Source of the DNA: Bacteroidota bacterium
Lineage (GTDB): Bacteria > Bacteroidota > Bacteroidia > B-17B0 > Aurantibacillaceae
Reading direction: 5' to 3'
DNA length: 64,000 bases
Assembly: GCA_020403265.1 (NCBI GenBank)
Contig: JADBXZ010000009.1
Span: forward strand, 62,001 to 126,000
The position numbers and the translations under genes are program-made. Each line of letters starts with the position of its first letter. The first letter of the stretch is position 1. The notes beneath the pieces are model-generated. The model did not search any database, was not told the origin of the DNA, and worked only from the letters and a program-made list of their open reading frames with translations. Positions 1 to 9,696 of the stretch are shown here, piece after piece.

Positions 1-301
1 GTGGTTGCGAAGAAGATCCTATTACGCTTTGCTGTAATGTTAATTTTAATTGCTTGTAGTTATATAATTCGCCATTATAAACAATTATATACCTTTTATC
101 ATTTGAATAAAACGGCTGATTACTTTCAGGTGATAAATCTATAATTGAGAGTCTGGTGTGGCCAAGAGAAATAAATTCGTCATTAAATGTGGCGTTAGCG
201 TCAGGGCCACGATGTGCCAAGAGGTCATTCATTTTTAGAATGAATTTGCGCCTTTCATTGGCAGGTATTGACTTACTGATTATTCCGTTTATTCCACACA
301 T
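1..301 (-). CDS. asnB: Asparagine synthase (glutamine-hydrolysing), N-terminal part; continues beyond the window
   Basis: Not in ORF track. Reverse strand from ATG at 301 reads MCGINGIISKSIPANERRKFILKMNDLLAHRGPDANATFNDEFISLGHTRLSIIDLSPESNQPF..., with the class II glutamine amidotransferase N-terminal Cys and AHRGPD motif. Confidence 0.93.
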   Translation of the reverse strand, partial: MCGINGIISKSIPANERRKFILKMNDLLAHRGPDANATFNDEFISLGHTRLSIIDLSPESNQPFYSNDKRYIIVYNGELYNYKQLKLTLQQSVIGSSSQP

Positions 302-306
302 TTTAC

Positions 307-1656
307 TTAAAGCGCGGTTTCAAGATGCTGATTATCAATTTTTTCTTTTTCTTGAAGTGTTGCCTCTTCATTAAGCATGTTTACGTAATTGTAATAATAC
401 ATCCAGCAAAAAAAGAAGAATCCTGCTAAGGAATAATTTCCTTGTCGTAGGTATTGTAAAAATATCACAATGAAAATAGCGTTACTGATTAGCCAATATT
501 CTTCTTGCATCACGTCGCCGACTCGAGGTTTACTGATGTAAAAATTAAACATAAAGAAAAGAAGAAAGCCAATCCCAATAAGTCCAACTTCTGATAAAGT
601 TCTTAAGAAAGTTGAATTAGCATCCGCAGCATTAAATTGATAGTTACCACCTAATTGAGCAGTTAGATTATACTTTTTAAAAGCTATTTCATGAGAGCCT
701 AATCCACTACCAAAAAGATAGTTATTTTCTAAATTTTTCATGGCAACATAGTAATTATTATACAAAACAAAAGAGGAGCCGTGTATATTTCGTATTAAAC
801 TAGTTGCTCTTGCTCTACTTGCTTTTTTATTTAAAACTTGATCATCATCATCTAACATGCCTTCAATAAATGTTTTATTCAAACCATCTAATCTAAGTCT
901 AAAGTCTTTTGATGAATTATAAGTATATATGAAGGCAATGATGATAATAGGTATTGTAGCCAGAAAGTATTTAATTGCCCCAAAATTTAAACTGATTAGT
1001 ATTATGCTTAAAAAAATTCCAATAAACGCTAGGCTTGATGAAGATAATAGATAACAAATTAAAATAACAACTGCTTTTGGAAAATCGATAAGTGTTGTTC
1101 GTGGTTTAATTAATTTGTAAATACTTACAAAGGCAGCTGGAGCATGTGTTGTGCCGAGATAGGATGCTTCTGCATGGATTGAGTTGACACGAATGCCAAA
1201 ACCTCCTAAGCTGAAATTCCATTTATTTAAACTTAAGGTTCCTCTAAAGTAATAACCCTGTTCGAACCCAATTAAGAATGATACAAACTGAAAAATACCT
1301 AAACATGATATTAAAAAAACACCGGTAAGATATTTTTTAAAAACTAGTTTTACATCATAGTTATAGTAATGCATCACATATTGGTAAAAGACTAGGTTGA
1401 TGGTTATATTTAAAAAAATTTTTAAAAAATTATTAATAGTGTTATTTCCGATAAGGATATTAAACACACCAAACAAAATTAATGGAATGAGAATGTATAG
1501 GTTTGGTGTGTAAAATGGAAATTTGATTGCAAAAATGATCAATAAAAGAATAAGAGGGGCATAACTGTAGTAAAATTCAAAGGGTTCTCTAAAAAGTATA
1601 GCAGCAGTACTGAAAAAATTACTGAAAATTCCGATATCAATAAGAATACTTAACAT
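307..1656 (-). CDS. O-antigen ligase / Wzy-like polytopic membrane protein
   Basis: 449 aa, many hydrophobic segments, adjacent to asnB and glycosyltransferases; Wzy/O-antigen ligase-like late region. Confidence 0.7.
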   Translation of the reverse strand: MLSILIDIGIFSNFFSTAAILFREPFEFYYSYAPLILLLIIFAIKFPFYTPNLYILIPLILFGVFNILIGNNTINNFLKIFLNITINLVFYQYVMHYYNYDVKLVFKKYLTGVFLISCLGIFQFVSFLIGFEQGYYFRGTLSLNKWNFSLGGFGIRVNSIHAEASYLGTTHAPAAFVSIYKLIKPRTTLIDFPKAVVILICYLLSSSSLAFIGIFLSIILISLNFGAIKYFLATIPIIIIAFIYTYNSSKDFRLRLDGLNKTFIEGMLDDDDQVLNKKASRARATSLIRNIHGSSFVLYNNYYVAMKNLENNYLFGSGLGSHEIAFKKYNLTAQLGGNYQFNAADANSTFLRTLSEVGLIGIGFLLFFMFNFYISKPRVGDVMQEEYWLISNAIFIVIFLQYLRQGNYSLAGFFFFCWMYYYNYVNMLNEEATLQEKEKIDNQHLETAL

Positions 1657-2672
1657 TAAATGATGTTGACCTCTCTTTCGAGGTTAACCCCAAATTTATT
1701 AAATACTTTTTGTATAACATAATTTGAGAGTTCTAATACATCTTTACCCGAACAATTACCTTTGTTAACGAGAACCAGAGCCTGTTTTACATGCACAGCC
1801 GCATTATTTATTTCGAACCCTTTTAAGCCACATTCCTCTATTAACCAGCCGGCCGCCAATTTGTATTTATTCTCAGGTAAAGCATAAGATACTAATTTAG
1901 GAAATACTTTTTTTAGATTCTCATGTTTTTCCGCATCAATCTCTGGATTTTTAAAAAAACTACCAGCATTACCTAACTCTTTAGGATTGGGCAGCTTACT
2001 TTGTCTGATTTTAATGACTGCATTAGAAACATCTTTTATTGTTGGTTTCAATATGTTTAACTTGGTTAATTCTTCGTTAATGGCACCATAACTGGTGTTT
2101 AAAATTGGTGTTTTTTTTAATTTGAAAAACACATTAGTAATGAGGTATTTGTTTTTTACTTTATTTTTAAAGATGCTTTCACGGTAGCCGAAGTTACAGT
2201 CATTATTTGAAAACACCTTTTTATCTCCTGTATTCAAATCCAAGGCCTCAAGTTGATGAAAAGTGTCTTTTATTTCTACACCATAAGCTCCGATATTTTG
2301 CATAGGGCTTGCGCCAACGTATCCGGGTATTAAACTTAAATTTTCTAATCCTCCTAAGCGATGTTCAATTGTCCATAAAACAAATTCATGCCAGTTTTCT
2401 CCGGCGCCTACCTTAACAATTTGATAATTTTCCGAATCCTCCGTGATATTTATCCCTTTGATTTTGTTATGGAGAACAAAACCATTGAAATTCTTCGTAA
2501 ATAAGATATTACTCCCTCCACCAAGAATTAATTTTTCCGAATTAACAAATACGCTGTTTGTTAGTAAAGTTTTGAATTCGACTTCTTCGTTGAGTTCAAT
2601 GTAATACTTTGCGTATGACTCAATGCCAAATGTGTTTAACGCTTTTAAATTAAAATTGTTGTGGATCAGCAT
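1656..2672 (-). CDS. murB: UDP-N-acetylmuramate dehydrogenase
   Basis: LGGGSNILFT, GLENLSLIPGYVGASPMQNIGAYG, LGNAGSFFKNP motifs. Likely start is the internal Met MLIHNNFNLKALNTFG (track start 2750 is too long). Confidence 0.93.
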   Translation of the reverse strand: MLIHNNFNLKALNTFGIESYAKYYIELNEEVEFKTLLTNSVFVNSEKLILGGGSNILFTKNFNGFVLHNKIKGINITEDSENYQIVKVGAGENWHEFVLWTIEHRLGGLENLSLIPGYVGASPMQNIGAYGVEIKDTFHQLEALDLNTGDKKVFSNNDCNFGYRESIFKNKVKNKYLITNVFFKLKKTPILNTSYGAINEELTKLNILKPTIKDVSNAVIKIRQSKLPNPKELGNAGSFFKNPEIDAEKHENLKKVFPKLVSYALPENKYKLAAGWLIEECGLKGFEINNAAVHVKQALVLVNKGNCSGKDVLELSNYVIQKVFNKFGVNLEREVNII

Positions 2673-2735
2673 AGTCAAATTTACAATTTTGCTAACTGTA
2701 ATTTTATTATATTTAAAAGCAATATTAACAGTAAC

Positions 2736-3866
2736 TTGGTAACAAATCAAAAAACAGCAGTTGTTTCAATCATTAACAGTATTCACACGGATGCACGTGT
2801 TCAAAAAACATGTAAGGAACTATTTTTGGCTGGTTTTGAGGTAATTGTAATCGATAGAAAGCTTGGATCACTTGGGTTTCAAACAACCTATAATTTTAAA
2901 CTTATTTCGCTTCAGTTTTTTATCAATACTGGGGTGTTATTTTATTTTTGTTATCAAGTTAAGTTGTTTTTTAAATTATTAAGCTTACGTCCAAATCTTT
3001 TATTTAGCAACGATTTGGACACTTTGCTCCCAAATTATTTAGTATCAAAAATTAAAAATGTACCACTGATTTATGATTCCCATGAGCTTTTTATTGAAGT
3101 TCCAGAGCTTCAAAATAAGCGTTTAAAAAAAGGTTGCTGGAAAATGTTGGAGTCCTTTTTAATTCCAAGATTGAAGCATCTTATTACAGTTAACAATAGT
3201 ATTGCAAATGTCTACAAGTCTATATACGATAAAGACTTTAAGGTTGTTAGAAATATACCCGATAACAAAATTCCCGAAAAGTTAAAAACCAGAAAAGAGC
3301 TTGGTTTACCGGAAGATAAATTCATCGTTATACTGCAAGGTGCAGGTATTAATATTGATAGGGGAGCAGAGGAACTGATTGAAAGCTTTAAATTATTGGA
3401 CGATCGTTTTTTTCTGCTAATTATTGGTAGCGGTGATGTTTGGCAGAAATTGGTTGAATTATGTCTGGATGAAAAGTTAAAAACTAAAACTAGATTGATT
3501 GAGCGTTTACCCAAAAATGAATTAATGCAATATACATTTAATGCAACTATTGGTGTGAGTATTGATAAATCAACTAATTTGAATTATTACAACAGTTTAC
3601 CTAACAAAGTTTTTGATTATGCAAACGCCGGATTGCCCATTTTAGCGAGTAATATACCTGAAATTGCCTTTTTGGTGAATAAATATCAAGTTGGTTTAGT
3701 TATTACTTCTCATGAGCCTTCTGAAATTGCAAAAGGAATAAGCGAAATGGTTAGTAGCGCACATTTTATGGAGTGGAAAGAAAATTATAAAAAATTAATT
3801 CTCGAAAATAATTGGGAAATTGAGAGTAAAGTGCTTAAGGCAATAATTAAGCATGCTGCCAATTAA
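2736..3866 (+). CDS. Glycosyltransferase family 4-like protein
   Basis: GT-B architecture: VSIINSIHTDARVQKTCKELFLAGFEV, YDSHELF, LQGAGINIDRGAEELIESF, LPNKVFDYANAGLPILAS. Likely TTG start at 2736; the track ATG at 2661 would overlap murB. Confidence 0.8.
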   Translation: MVTNQKTAVVSIINSIHTDARVQKTCKELFLAGFEVIVIDRKLGSLGFQTTYNFKLISLQFFINTGVLFYFCYQVKLFFKLLSLRPNLLFSNDLDTLLPNYLVSKIKNVPLIYDSHELFIEVPELQNKRLKKGCWKMLESFLIPRLKHLITVNNSIANVYKSIYDKDFKVVRNIPDNKIPEKLKTRKELGLPEDKFIVILQGAGINIDRGAEELIESFKLLDDRFFLLIIGSGDVWQKLVELCLDEKLKTKTRLIERLPKNELMQYTFNATIGVSIDKSTNLNYYNSLPNKVFDYANAGLPILASNIPEIAFLVNKYQVGLVITSHEPSEIAKGISEMVSSAHFMEWKENYKKLILENNWEIESKVLKAIIKHAAN

Positions 3867-4821
3867 GATTCACAATTTTCGAAAAATCAATTTTATTCAT
3901 ACAGTTAAAGTGTTTCTTTGGACATTGGTGATGGCCTAATTTAGAGCATGGCCTGCATGACAATTCATTAACTTCTAAAATCACATTTTCCTTATGAGGC
4001 ATGTACGGTTCCATTCCAAACTCAGGAATCGTATTCCCCCAAACTGAAATGATTTTTTTATGAAAGGCTGCGGCTACATGCATTAAACCGGTGTCTGATG
4101 TAATTACCCATTCAGAGTGTTTAATCACGTATGCACTTTCGTTAAATGTAAGTTTGCCACAAAAATCAGATATGCTTGGAAAAAGGCTCGAAATTTTTTT
4201 GCCCAAATCAGCTTCTTTAGCTGAACCCAGCAGCACAATTGGTAAAGGTACAATTTCACATATTTCAAGTACTTTATTAAGAGGAATCTGTTTAGTATAA
4301 TAACTGCCACCCAAAACAATTGAAACGTATTTCGATGGTATTTGCGACTTTATCTCATAAAGCTTAAGTTTAGATTCATCCATGAAATACTCTAAACCTT
4401 TGTTGTCTTTTACAACTCCTAACTCTTTGATCCCTTCAAAATACCGATCAACAATATGCTTTTTGGGCATAGGCTGTTTGCTTTTAAGCAATACACTTAA
4501 AAATTTATTTATGTTCAATTTGTTGAACGAAACGCTCTTAGTATTTAAGGCCCTGATTAATCTATAACTTCTTAAGTTTTTATGTAAATCAACAATTAAA
4601 TCAATTTTTTCTTTCTTTAGTTCTCCAATAACTTCAGCGATCGACTCATTAAATACATGTATTTTAGAAATATTTGGATTTGCAGCTATAATATCCTGAA
4701 AAGCTTTTTTAGTAACAAAATGTATCTCCGCGTTTAACTGCTCTTTTATAGCACGTATAATTGGCGTAGTTAAGATGATATCACCAATTGAACTAAAACG
4801 TATAATGAGTATTTTTTGCAA
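3847..4821 (-). CDS. Glycosyltransferase family 9 (ADP-heptose:LPS heptosyltransferase-like)
   Basis: MQKILIIRFSSIGDIILTTPIIRAIKEQ, DLHKNLRS, SDTGLMHVAAAFHKKIISVWG, CRPCSKLGHHQCP. Confidence 0.88.
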   Translation of the reverse strand: MQKILIIRFSSIGDIILTTPIIRAIKEQLNAEIHFVTKKAFQDIIAANPNISKIHVFNESIAEVIGELKKEKIDLIVDLHKNLRSYRLIRALNTKSVSFNKLNINKFLSVLLKSKQPMPKKHIVDRYFEGIKELGVVKDNKGLEYFMDESKLKLYEIKSQIPSKYVSIVLGGSYYTKQIPLNKVLEICEIVPLPIVLLGSAKEADLGKKISSLFPSISDFCGKLTFNESAYVIKHSEWVITSDTGLMHVAAAFHKKIISVWGNTIPEFGMEPYMPHKENVILEVNELSCRPCSKLGHHQCPKKHFNCMNKIDFSKIVNLNWQHA

Positions 4822-4826
4822 AGTTA

Positions 4827-5711
4827 TTAGTATTTAGCTGTTTTTTTCTTGATATATGCATTTAAGAATACGGCGGCCAATATAATTGAAACACCTATGT
4901 AGAACGTTGGTTTCACATCTTTATTTTCTTTAAAAAACAGGATAGCCCAAATAATACCATATACCGTTTCTAAATTTACAGTTAAAATAATTGTATATGG
5001 GCTCAGATATTTGGCAAGATTAACACTTGCTATAAAAGGAAAAACAGTACAAATCAAACTTAAAATGGTAATGCCAATCCATGACGATTGATCAATATTA
5101 AAATTTTGCAAGTTTGTAGAATTTGAAACTAAAAAATAAATAATCAAACCAACTAACGCAAAGCTAAGTTCATAAAAACTTAAAATGGCAGGTTTTACTT
5201 CTTTAACAAGGATGCCATTGATAACACCAAATATAGCAGACGTTAATGCAGCAAGAACGCCTAAGCCAGCACCTAACCAATATTTCCCTTCAACAGAAAA
5301 TATCATAAGTATGGCAATAATAATAATTAAACCAATACCAATTTCATATAACCTTACCCTTCTTTTAAAGAAAATTGGTTCAATAATGGCGCTGAACAAT
5401 GTACCTGTGCTAAATGCCGCCATTGTTACGCTTACATTAGATACTTTGATGGCTGCATAAAAGGTTAGCCAATGCACCAAAATAATAATACCGGTTAAAG
5501 CGAGCTTTAAAAGCAATTCTTTAGAGCAAATTAGACTTTGACTACTGAATTTGATGTACAAAAACATTACGATAACTGTAATGATTAACCTGTACCAAAT
5601 TATAATAAATGCATCAGCAGTGATAAATTTCCCAAGAATTGGAGAAAAACCCCATATAAAGACAATAAAATGTAATAATAAAAAATGTTTATTTATAACT
5701 TTACTCTCCAA
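4827..5711 (-). CDS. DMT/EamA family transporter
   Basis: ~10 TM segments, duplicated EamA pattern (WGFSPILGK..., LLAALTSAIFGVINGILVKE). Confidence 0.85.
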   Translation of the reverse strand: MESKVINKHFLLLHFIVFIWGFSPILGKFITADAFIIIWYRLIITVIVMFLYIKFSSQSLICSKELLLKLALTGIIILVHWLTFYAAIKVSNVSVTMAAFSTGTLFSAIIEPIFFKRRVRLYEIGIGLIIIIAILMIFSVEGKYWLGAGLGVLAALTSAIFGVINGILVKEVKPAILSFYELSFALVGLIIYFLVSNSTNLQNFNIDQSSWIGITILSLICTVFPFIASVNLAKYLSPYTIILTVNLETVYGIIWAILFFKENKDVKPTFYIGVSIILAAVFLNAYIKKKTAKY

Positions 5712-5732
5712 GTACGCAAAGTTAATTTTATT

Positions 5733-6863
5733 ATGTTGAATAACAAGCCAATTTACATGGACAACAATGCTACTACAAAAGTAGACGATTTGGTATTAGA
5801 AGCCATATGGCCTTATTATAATCAATTTTACGGAAACGCTTCAAGTAACCTGCACGCGTATGGCTGGGAAGCCAAGGCGGCAACTGAAACTCATATTGAA
5901 CAAATAGCCGGATTAATTGGCTGCGAACCTCATGAACTTATTATAACTTCCGGAGCCACCGAGTCAATTAATCTTGCAATTAAAGGTATTGCTGAGGCAT
6001 ATAAATCAAAGGGTAACCACATTATTACTTGTGAAACAGAGCACAAAGCAGTTCTGGATGTTTTAAAGGTACTTGAGAAATTTGGTTATGAGATAAGTTA
6101 CTTGAGTGTTAATAAGGAAGGTTTAATTGATTTGGAGGAATTAAAAAGCGCTATTAGAACAACTTCTATTATGGTTTGTATCATGTCTGTTAATAACGAA
6201 ACTGGCGTAATGCAAGATATAGAGTCAATTGCTCAAGCATGCAATCAAAATGATGTATTTTTCTTTTCGGATGTAACTCAACATGTAGGAAAACTTAAGC
6301 TAAATGTTAAAGAGATAGGATTGGCTTGCGCCTCTTTTTCTGCGCATAAATTCCATGGCCCAAAGGGGATTGGTGCATTGTATTTAAGTAGTAAAAATCC
6401 TAGAGTTAATATTATAGAGCAGATAAATGGTGGCGGACATCAAAACAAGAAAAGGAGTGGTACACTAAATGTTCCTGGAATTGTTGGTATGGCAACGGCT
6501 TTAAAGCTATTTGATGAGAATTATTGGGAAATAACTGCTCATGTTTCAAAAATCAAAAATTATTTTGAACACCAATTACTGGATGTTGATGGTTTGAGAA
6601 TTAATGGTTCAACTAAACACCGAATTTATAATACAAGTAATATTTTTTTTCCTGAAAAGTGTGATTTAAAATTGCTAAAGCAAAGATTTGCGTTTGCCTC
6701 AGGATCCGCCTGTTCCAGCGCTAGTGATGAGCCATCACACGTTTTGAAAGCCATGTCTATTCCAATTCAAGAAATTAAGGGAAGCTATAGATTCAGTTTT
6801 TCAAAACACAATACCTTGGATGATGTGAAATTATTTGTTAAAATGTTGAAAGAAATCCTATAA
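5733..6863 (+). CDS. Cysteine desulfurase family protein (NifS/IscS-like)
   Basis: IYMDNNATTKVDDLV, SGATESINLAIKG, SAHKFHGPKGIGALY, GSACSSASDEPSHVL. Likely start at internal Met (MLNNKPIYMDNNATT). Confidence 0.92.
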   Translation: MLNNKPIYMDNNATTKVDDLVLEAIWPYYNQFYGNASSNLHAYGWEAKAATETHIEQIAGLIGCEPHELIITSGATESINLAIKGIAEAYKSKGNHIITCETEHKAVLDVLKVLEKFGYEISYLSVNKEGLIDLEELKSAIRTTSIMVCIMSVNNETGVMQDIESIAQACNQNDVFFFSDVTQHVGKLKLNVKEIGLACASFSAHKFHGPKGIGALYLSSKNPRVNIIEQINGGGHQNKKRSGTLNVPGIVGMATALKLFDENYWEITAHVSKIKNYFEHQLLDVDGLRINGSTKHRIYNTSNIFFPEKCDLKLLKQRFAFASGSACSSASDEPSHVLKAMSIPIQEIKGSYRFSFSKHNTLDDVKLFVKMLKEIL

Positions 6864-7595
6864 ATAGCCTGCGCTGAGTTTATTAAACTCTGTATCTCTT
6901 TTTGCTTCAGTAACATTAATACAGTTTATACTTTGGTTTGCGACAATAAGAATAGCATCGCAGTAGCGCATAACAAAGTCCAGTTCATGTGTACTTAAGA
7001 TTATGCATTTATTTTCATGATTGGCAAGTGCCGACAAAGTTTTAAACAGCTCGTGCTTTGACGCAAAGTCCAGATAAGCTGTAGGCTCGTCAAACAACAT
7101 GACCGGTGTTTCTTGCAAAATACTTTTTGCAATCATAGTTTTTTGATATATTCCATCACTTAATTCGTGCAAAGGTTTATTTTTATAGGATGATAAGTTA
7201 AATTCTTCTAAAAGCTTTTCAGCTTTTTCCAAATTCACTTTGCCAATTTCGCCAAACAACGAGGCGTTTCTTATCATTCCTGAGCAAACAGCATCAAAAC
7301 AGGTAAGGTTAAAACCATGTATTTTTTCTGTTAATGTAATTGAAATTTTTGTTGCAAGTTTGGCTATTGGAATTGTGTTAATAGATTGTTGTTCTATAAT
7401 TATCTCACCTTTTAATAGCGGTTGAAATTTGCATAATGTTCGCAAAAATGTCGACTTTCCACTTCCATTTAAGCCAACTAGTGCAATTAACTTTCCTTTT
7501 GGAATAGAGATTTTTGGTACACGGATAACTACTTGTTGATTCGGATGATATCCAAACTCCGCATCCTTCATTAATATAGTTTCTTCGTTTACCAT
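6858..7595 (-). CDS. ABC transporter ATP-binding protein (BtuD/FecE type)
   Basis: Walker A GLNGSGKST, signature LSDGIYQKTMIAKS, Walker B VMLFDEPTAYLD; adjacent FecCD permease. Confidence 0.9.
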   Translation of the reverse strand: MVNEETILMKDAEFGYHPNQQVVIRVPKISIPKGKLIALVGLNGSGKSTFLRTLCKFQPLLKGEIIIEQQSINTIPIAKLATKISITLTEKIHGFNLTCFDAVCSGMIRNASLFGEIGKVNLEKAEKLLEEFNLSSYKNKPLHELSDGIYQKTMIAKSILQETPVMLFDEPTAYLDFASKHELFKTLSALANHENKCIILSTHELDFVMRYCDAILIVANQSINCINVTEAKRDTEFNKLSAGYL

Positions 7596-8563
7596 GTTTT
7601 AGACTTAAATAGTAAACTAATTACAATTGGTGCTCCAACTAAGGAAGTTAGTGTATTAATTGGTATGATTACATCTTTTATCAGTGCGTTGGAAACCAGA
7701 TCGCAAATTAGTAATAAGGTGGCGCCAAGAATCATACTAGAAATTAGCTGTAGTCCTTGATGAGATGTTTTAAGTACCCATCTGCTGAGTATCGGAATAG
7801 CTAAACCAACAAAGGCAATAGGACCACAAAATGCGGTAATCACACCGGTTAAAACGGAAGCTATTAGGATTAAGTAGAATCTATACTTTGTGTAGTTAAA
7901 ACCCAAATTAACAGCATAATCTTCGCCAAACAAAAAAGCGTTAAGCGGTTTTATGAGAAAAATTAATGAAGATAAGGTTACTATAGTAATTGACAATAGT
8001 ACAAAGGCTTCAGTTTGATTACTAATGGTTAAACTACCCATTGAAAATACAATGAAATTTTTAAGATTGTTAGGATTAGCTGTATACTCTAATACTCCTT
8101 GAATTGCAGAGCAGATTTGAGCAACCATTAAGCCAACTAGTAATAATATTAAATTACTTTTTATTTTTTTACTTATTGACAGTATAAGAAAAGTTATGAT
8201 TAAGCCTCCTACAATGGAGAACAGAATAGAAAGACCTTTATCCATAAACTGTAATTTAAATGGAGTAAGACTTAGGTTGCTTAAAGTTAATATGGCTAGA
8301 AATAAACTTGAACCTGAACTGATACCAAGTGCATAAGGACCTGCTAGAGGATTTCTGAAAATAACCTGAAGGATTAAGCCTGCTGCCGATAAACCAGCCC
8401 CTGCAGCCAAACAAGTTAGTGCTTTTGGAAGCCTGATTTCCTGAAAAACAAAATCATTGAAGTTGATTGAATAACTTGCTGTTCCGGCAAAACAAATGTT
8501 TAGAATAAAACATAGTACTATTAAAGTGCCTGTTACTAAAAAATATATTTTATGGCTTTTGAT
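7589..8563 (-). CDS. FecCD/BtuC family ABC permease; N-terminus extended beyond the track ORF
   Basis: Track starts at an internal TTG (8410), but the in-frame upstream sequence IKSHKIYFLVTGTLIVLCFILNICFAGTASYSINFNDFVFQEIRLPKALTCLAAGAGLSAAGLILQ is the expected FecCD N-terminus. No ATG/GTG/TTG occurs between the upstream TAA (8567-8569) and 8410; candidate start is ATC at 8561-8563. Confidence 0.8.
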   Translation of the reverse strand: MKSHKIYFLVTGTLIVLCFILNICFAGTASYSINFNDFVFQEIRLPKALTCLAAGAGLSAAGLILQVIFRNPLAGPYALGISSGSSLFLAILTLSNLSLTPFKLQFMDKGLSILFSIVGGLIITFLILSISKKIKSNLILLLVGLMVAQICSAIQGVLEYTANPNNLKNFIVFSMGSLTISNQTEAFVLLSITIVTLSSLIFLIKPLNAFLFGEDYAVNLGFNYTKYRFYLILIASVLTGVITAFCGPIAFVGLAIPILSRWVLKTSHQGLQLISSMILGATLLLICDLVSNALIKDVIIPINTLTSLVGAPIVISLLFKSKTW

Positions 8564-9696
8564 TAGTTAAGTTGTTGGTAATAATAAAGTGAATCAAATT
8601 TACGGAAATGAAAGATGGAAATCATATCGTTTAAAATTTTGTTTGGGTATAATAAACCGCTTTCCCAATAATTACTATAGCCGTAGGAGTTTAAAACTTT
8701 GGTATTATTAAACAAATGGTTAAGTTGAAACGCTTTAAATTCTTTGTTTCGAATATCGTTTTTAAGCAGATCTTTTTTTTCTCTGGAAGTGGATAGGTTT
8801 AACCAAAAATCTGCTGATTTACATTTTAAATAAACGGTTTCGTAGCTTAGAGCCAAACTTCCGGTGTGAGTGTCGCTTTTAAAAATATAATCGGCACCTG
8901 CATCAGCTAGGAGATTTGACATAAAACTTTTTCCACCGGGTACATACCACACATCACCATATTTTAATTCAGTAAAAACAGTTGGCTTATTCTGAACGTC
9001 TGCCGCTATTGATTTAGTTTTTAGATAGTCTGCCTCAATTAAATTAAACAGTGAATCGGCTAGTTCATATTTTCCGAGGAAGCAAGCATAAAATTTAAGC
9101 CATTCAGCACGAGCAAGAGGGGATTCTTCAAGGTGGTCAAAGCTCAACACAGTTGGGATATTAGCTTCATTTAATTTTTTAAAAGATGAATTAATTTCGT
9201 TTGGCATGCCAAAACCAAAAACAATGGATGGATTTATTTTGATTATTTTTTCAAGATTCAATTCAGCACCGGTATGCACCTGATCAGTTTTCCCTTCTTT
9301 GATTTGCTGTATTATTTGAGGGTTAGAATAGTATTCAATATTTTCAATTGCCTTTATGGCAATGCCTGAACCTAATTCAGTTATCATGTAACTATATAAA
9401 GAACTTAAGCTGATAATCGATTTTACAGGTGTTTGAATTGCATAAAAGCCTGATGTAACTTTTTGTTCTATAGAATCACTTAGAATGTAGACATTGGTTG
9501 TGTCTACCAATGATTTATTCCCAAATAGATAAATGATTGTTTTATTACCGTTTTTAGCAATGGAGAAACGTTTTGCGTATTTCAAAGCTTGAGGCACACT
9601 CCTTTGGTTTACCAGTAATGTTTTTTCAATATCTGTTTTGCAAGCAAACATGATTGTAAAAAAACAAAAAATGAAATATTTAATTTTGGCATTCAA
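8563..9696 (-). CDS. ABC transporter periplasmic binding lipoprotein (BtuF/FecB type)
   Basis: Likely TTG start (LNAKIKYFIFCFFTIMFAC, lipobox Cys); ITELGSGIAIKAIENIEYY, LNLEKIIKINPSIVFGFG typical of TroA/BtuF-like proteins. Confidence 0.85.
   Translation of the reverse strand: MNAKIKYFIFCFFTIMFACKTDIEKTLLVNQRSVPQALKYAKRFSIAKNGNKTIIYLFGNKSLVDTTNVYILSDSIEQKVTSGFYAIQTPVKSIISLSSLYSYMITELGSGIAIKAIENIEYYSNPQIIQQIKEGKTDQVHTGAELNLEKIIKINPSIVFGFGMPNEINSSFKKLNEANIPTVLSFDHLEESPLARAEWLKFYACFLGKYELADSLFNLIEADYLKTKSIAADVQNKPTVFTELKYGDVWYVPGGKSFMSNLLADAGADYIFKSDTHTGSLALSYETVYLKCKSADFWLNLSTSREKKDLLKNDIRNKEFKAFQLNHLFNNTKVLNSYGYSNYWESGLLYPNKILNDMISIFHFRKFDSLYYYQQLN

Noticed and set aside
4125-4319. Small ORFs inside the GT9 gene (4091-4300 +, 4125-4319 -)
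   Set aside because: Alternative frames of a solid CDS without start or domain support.
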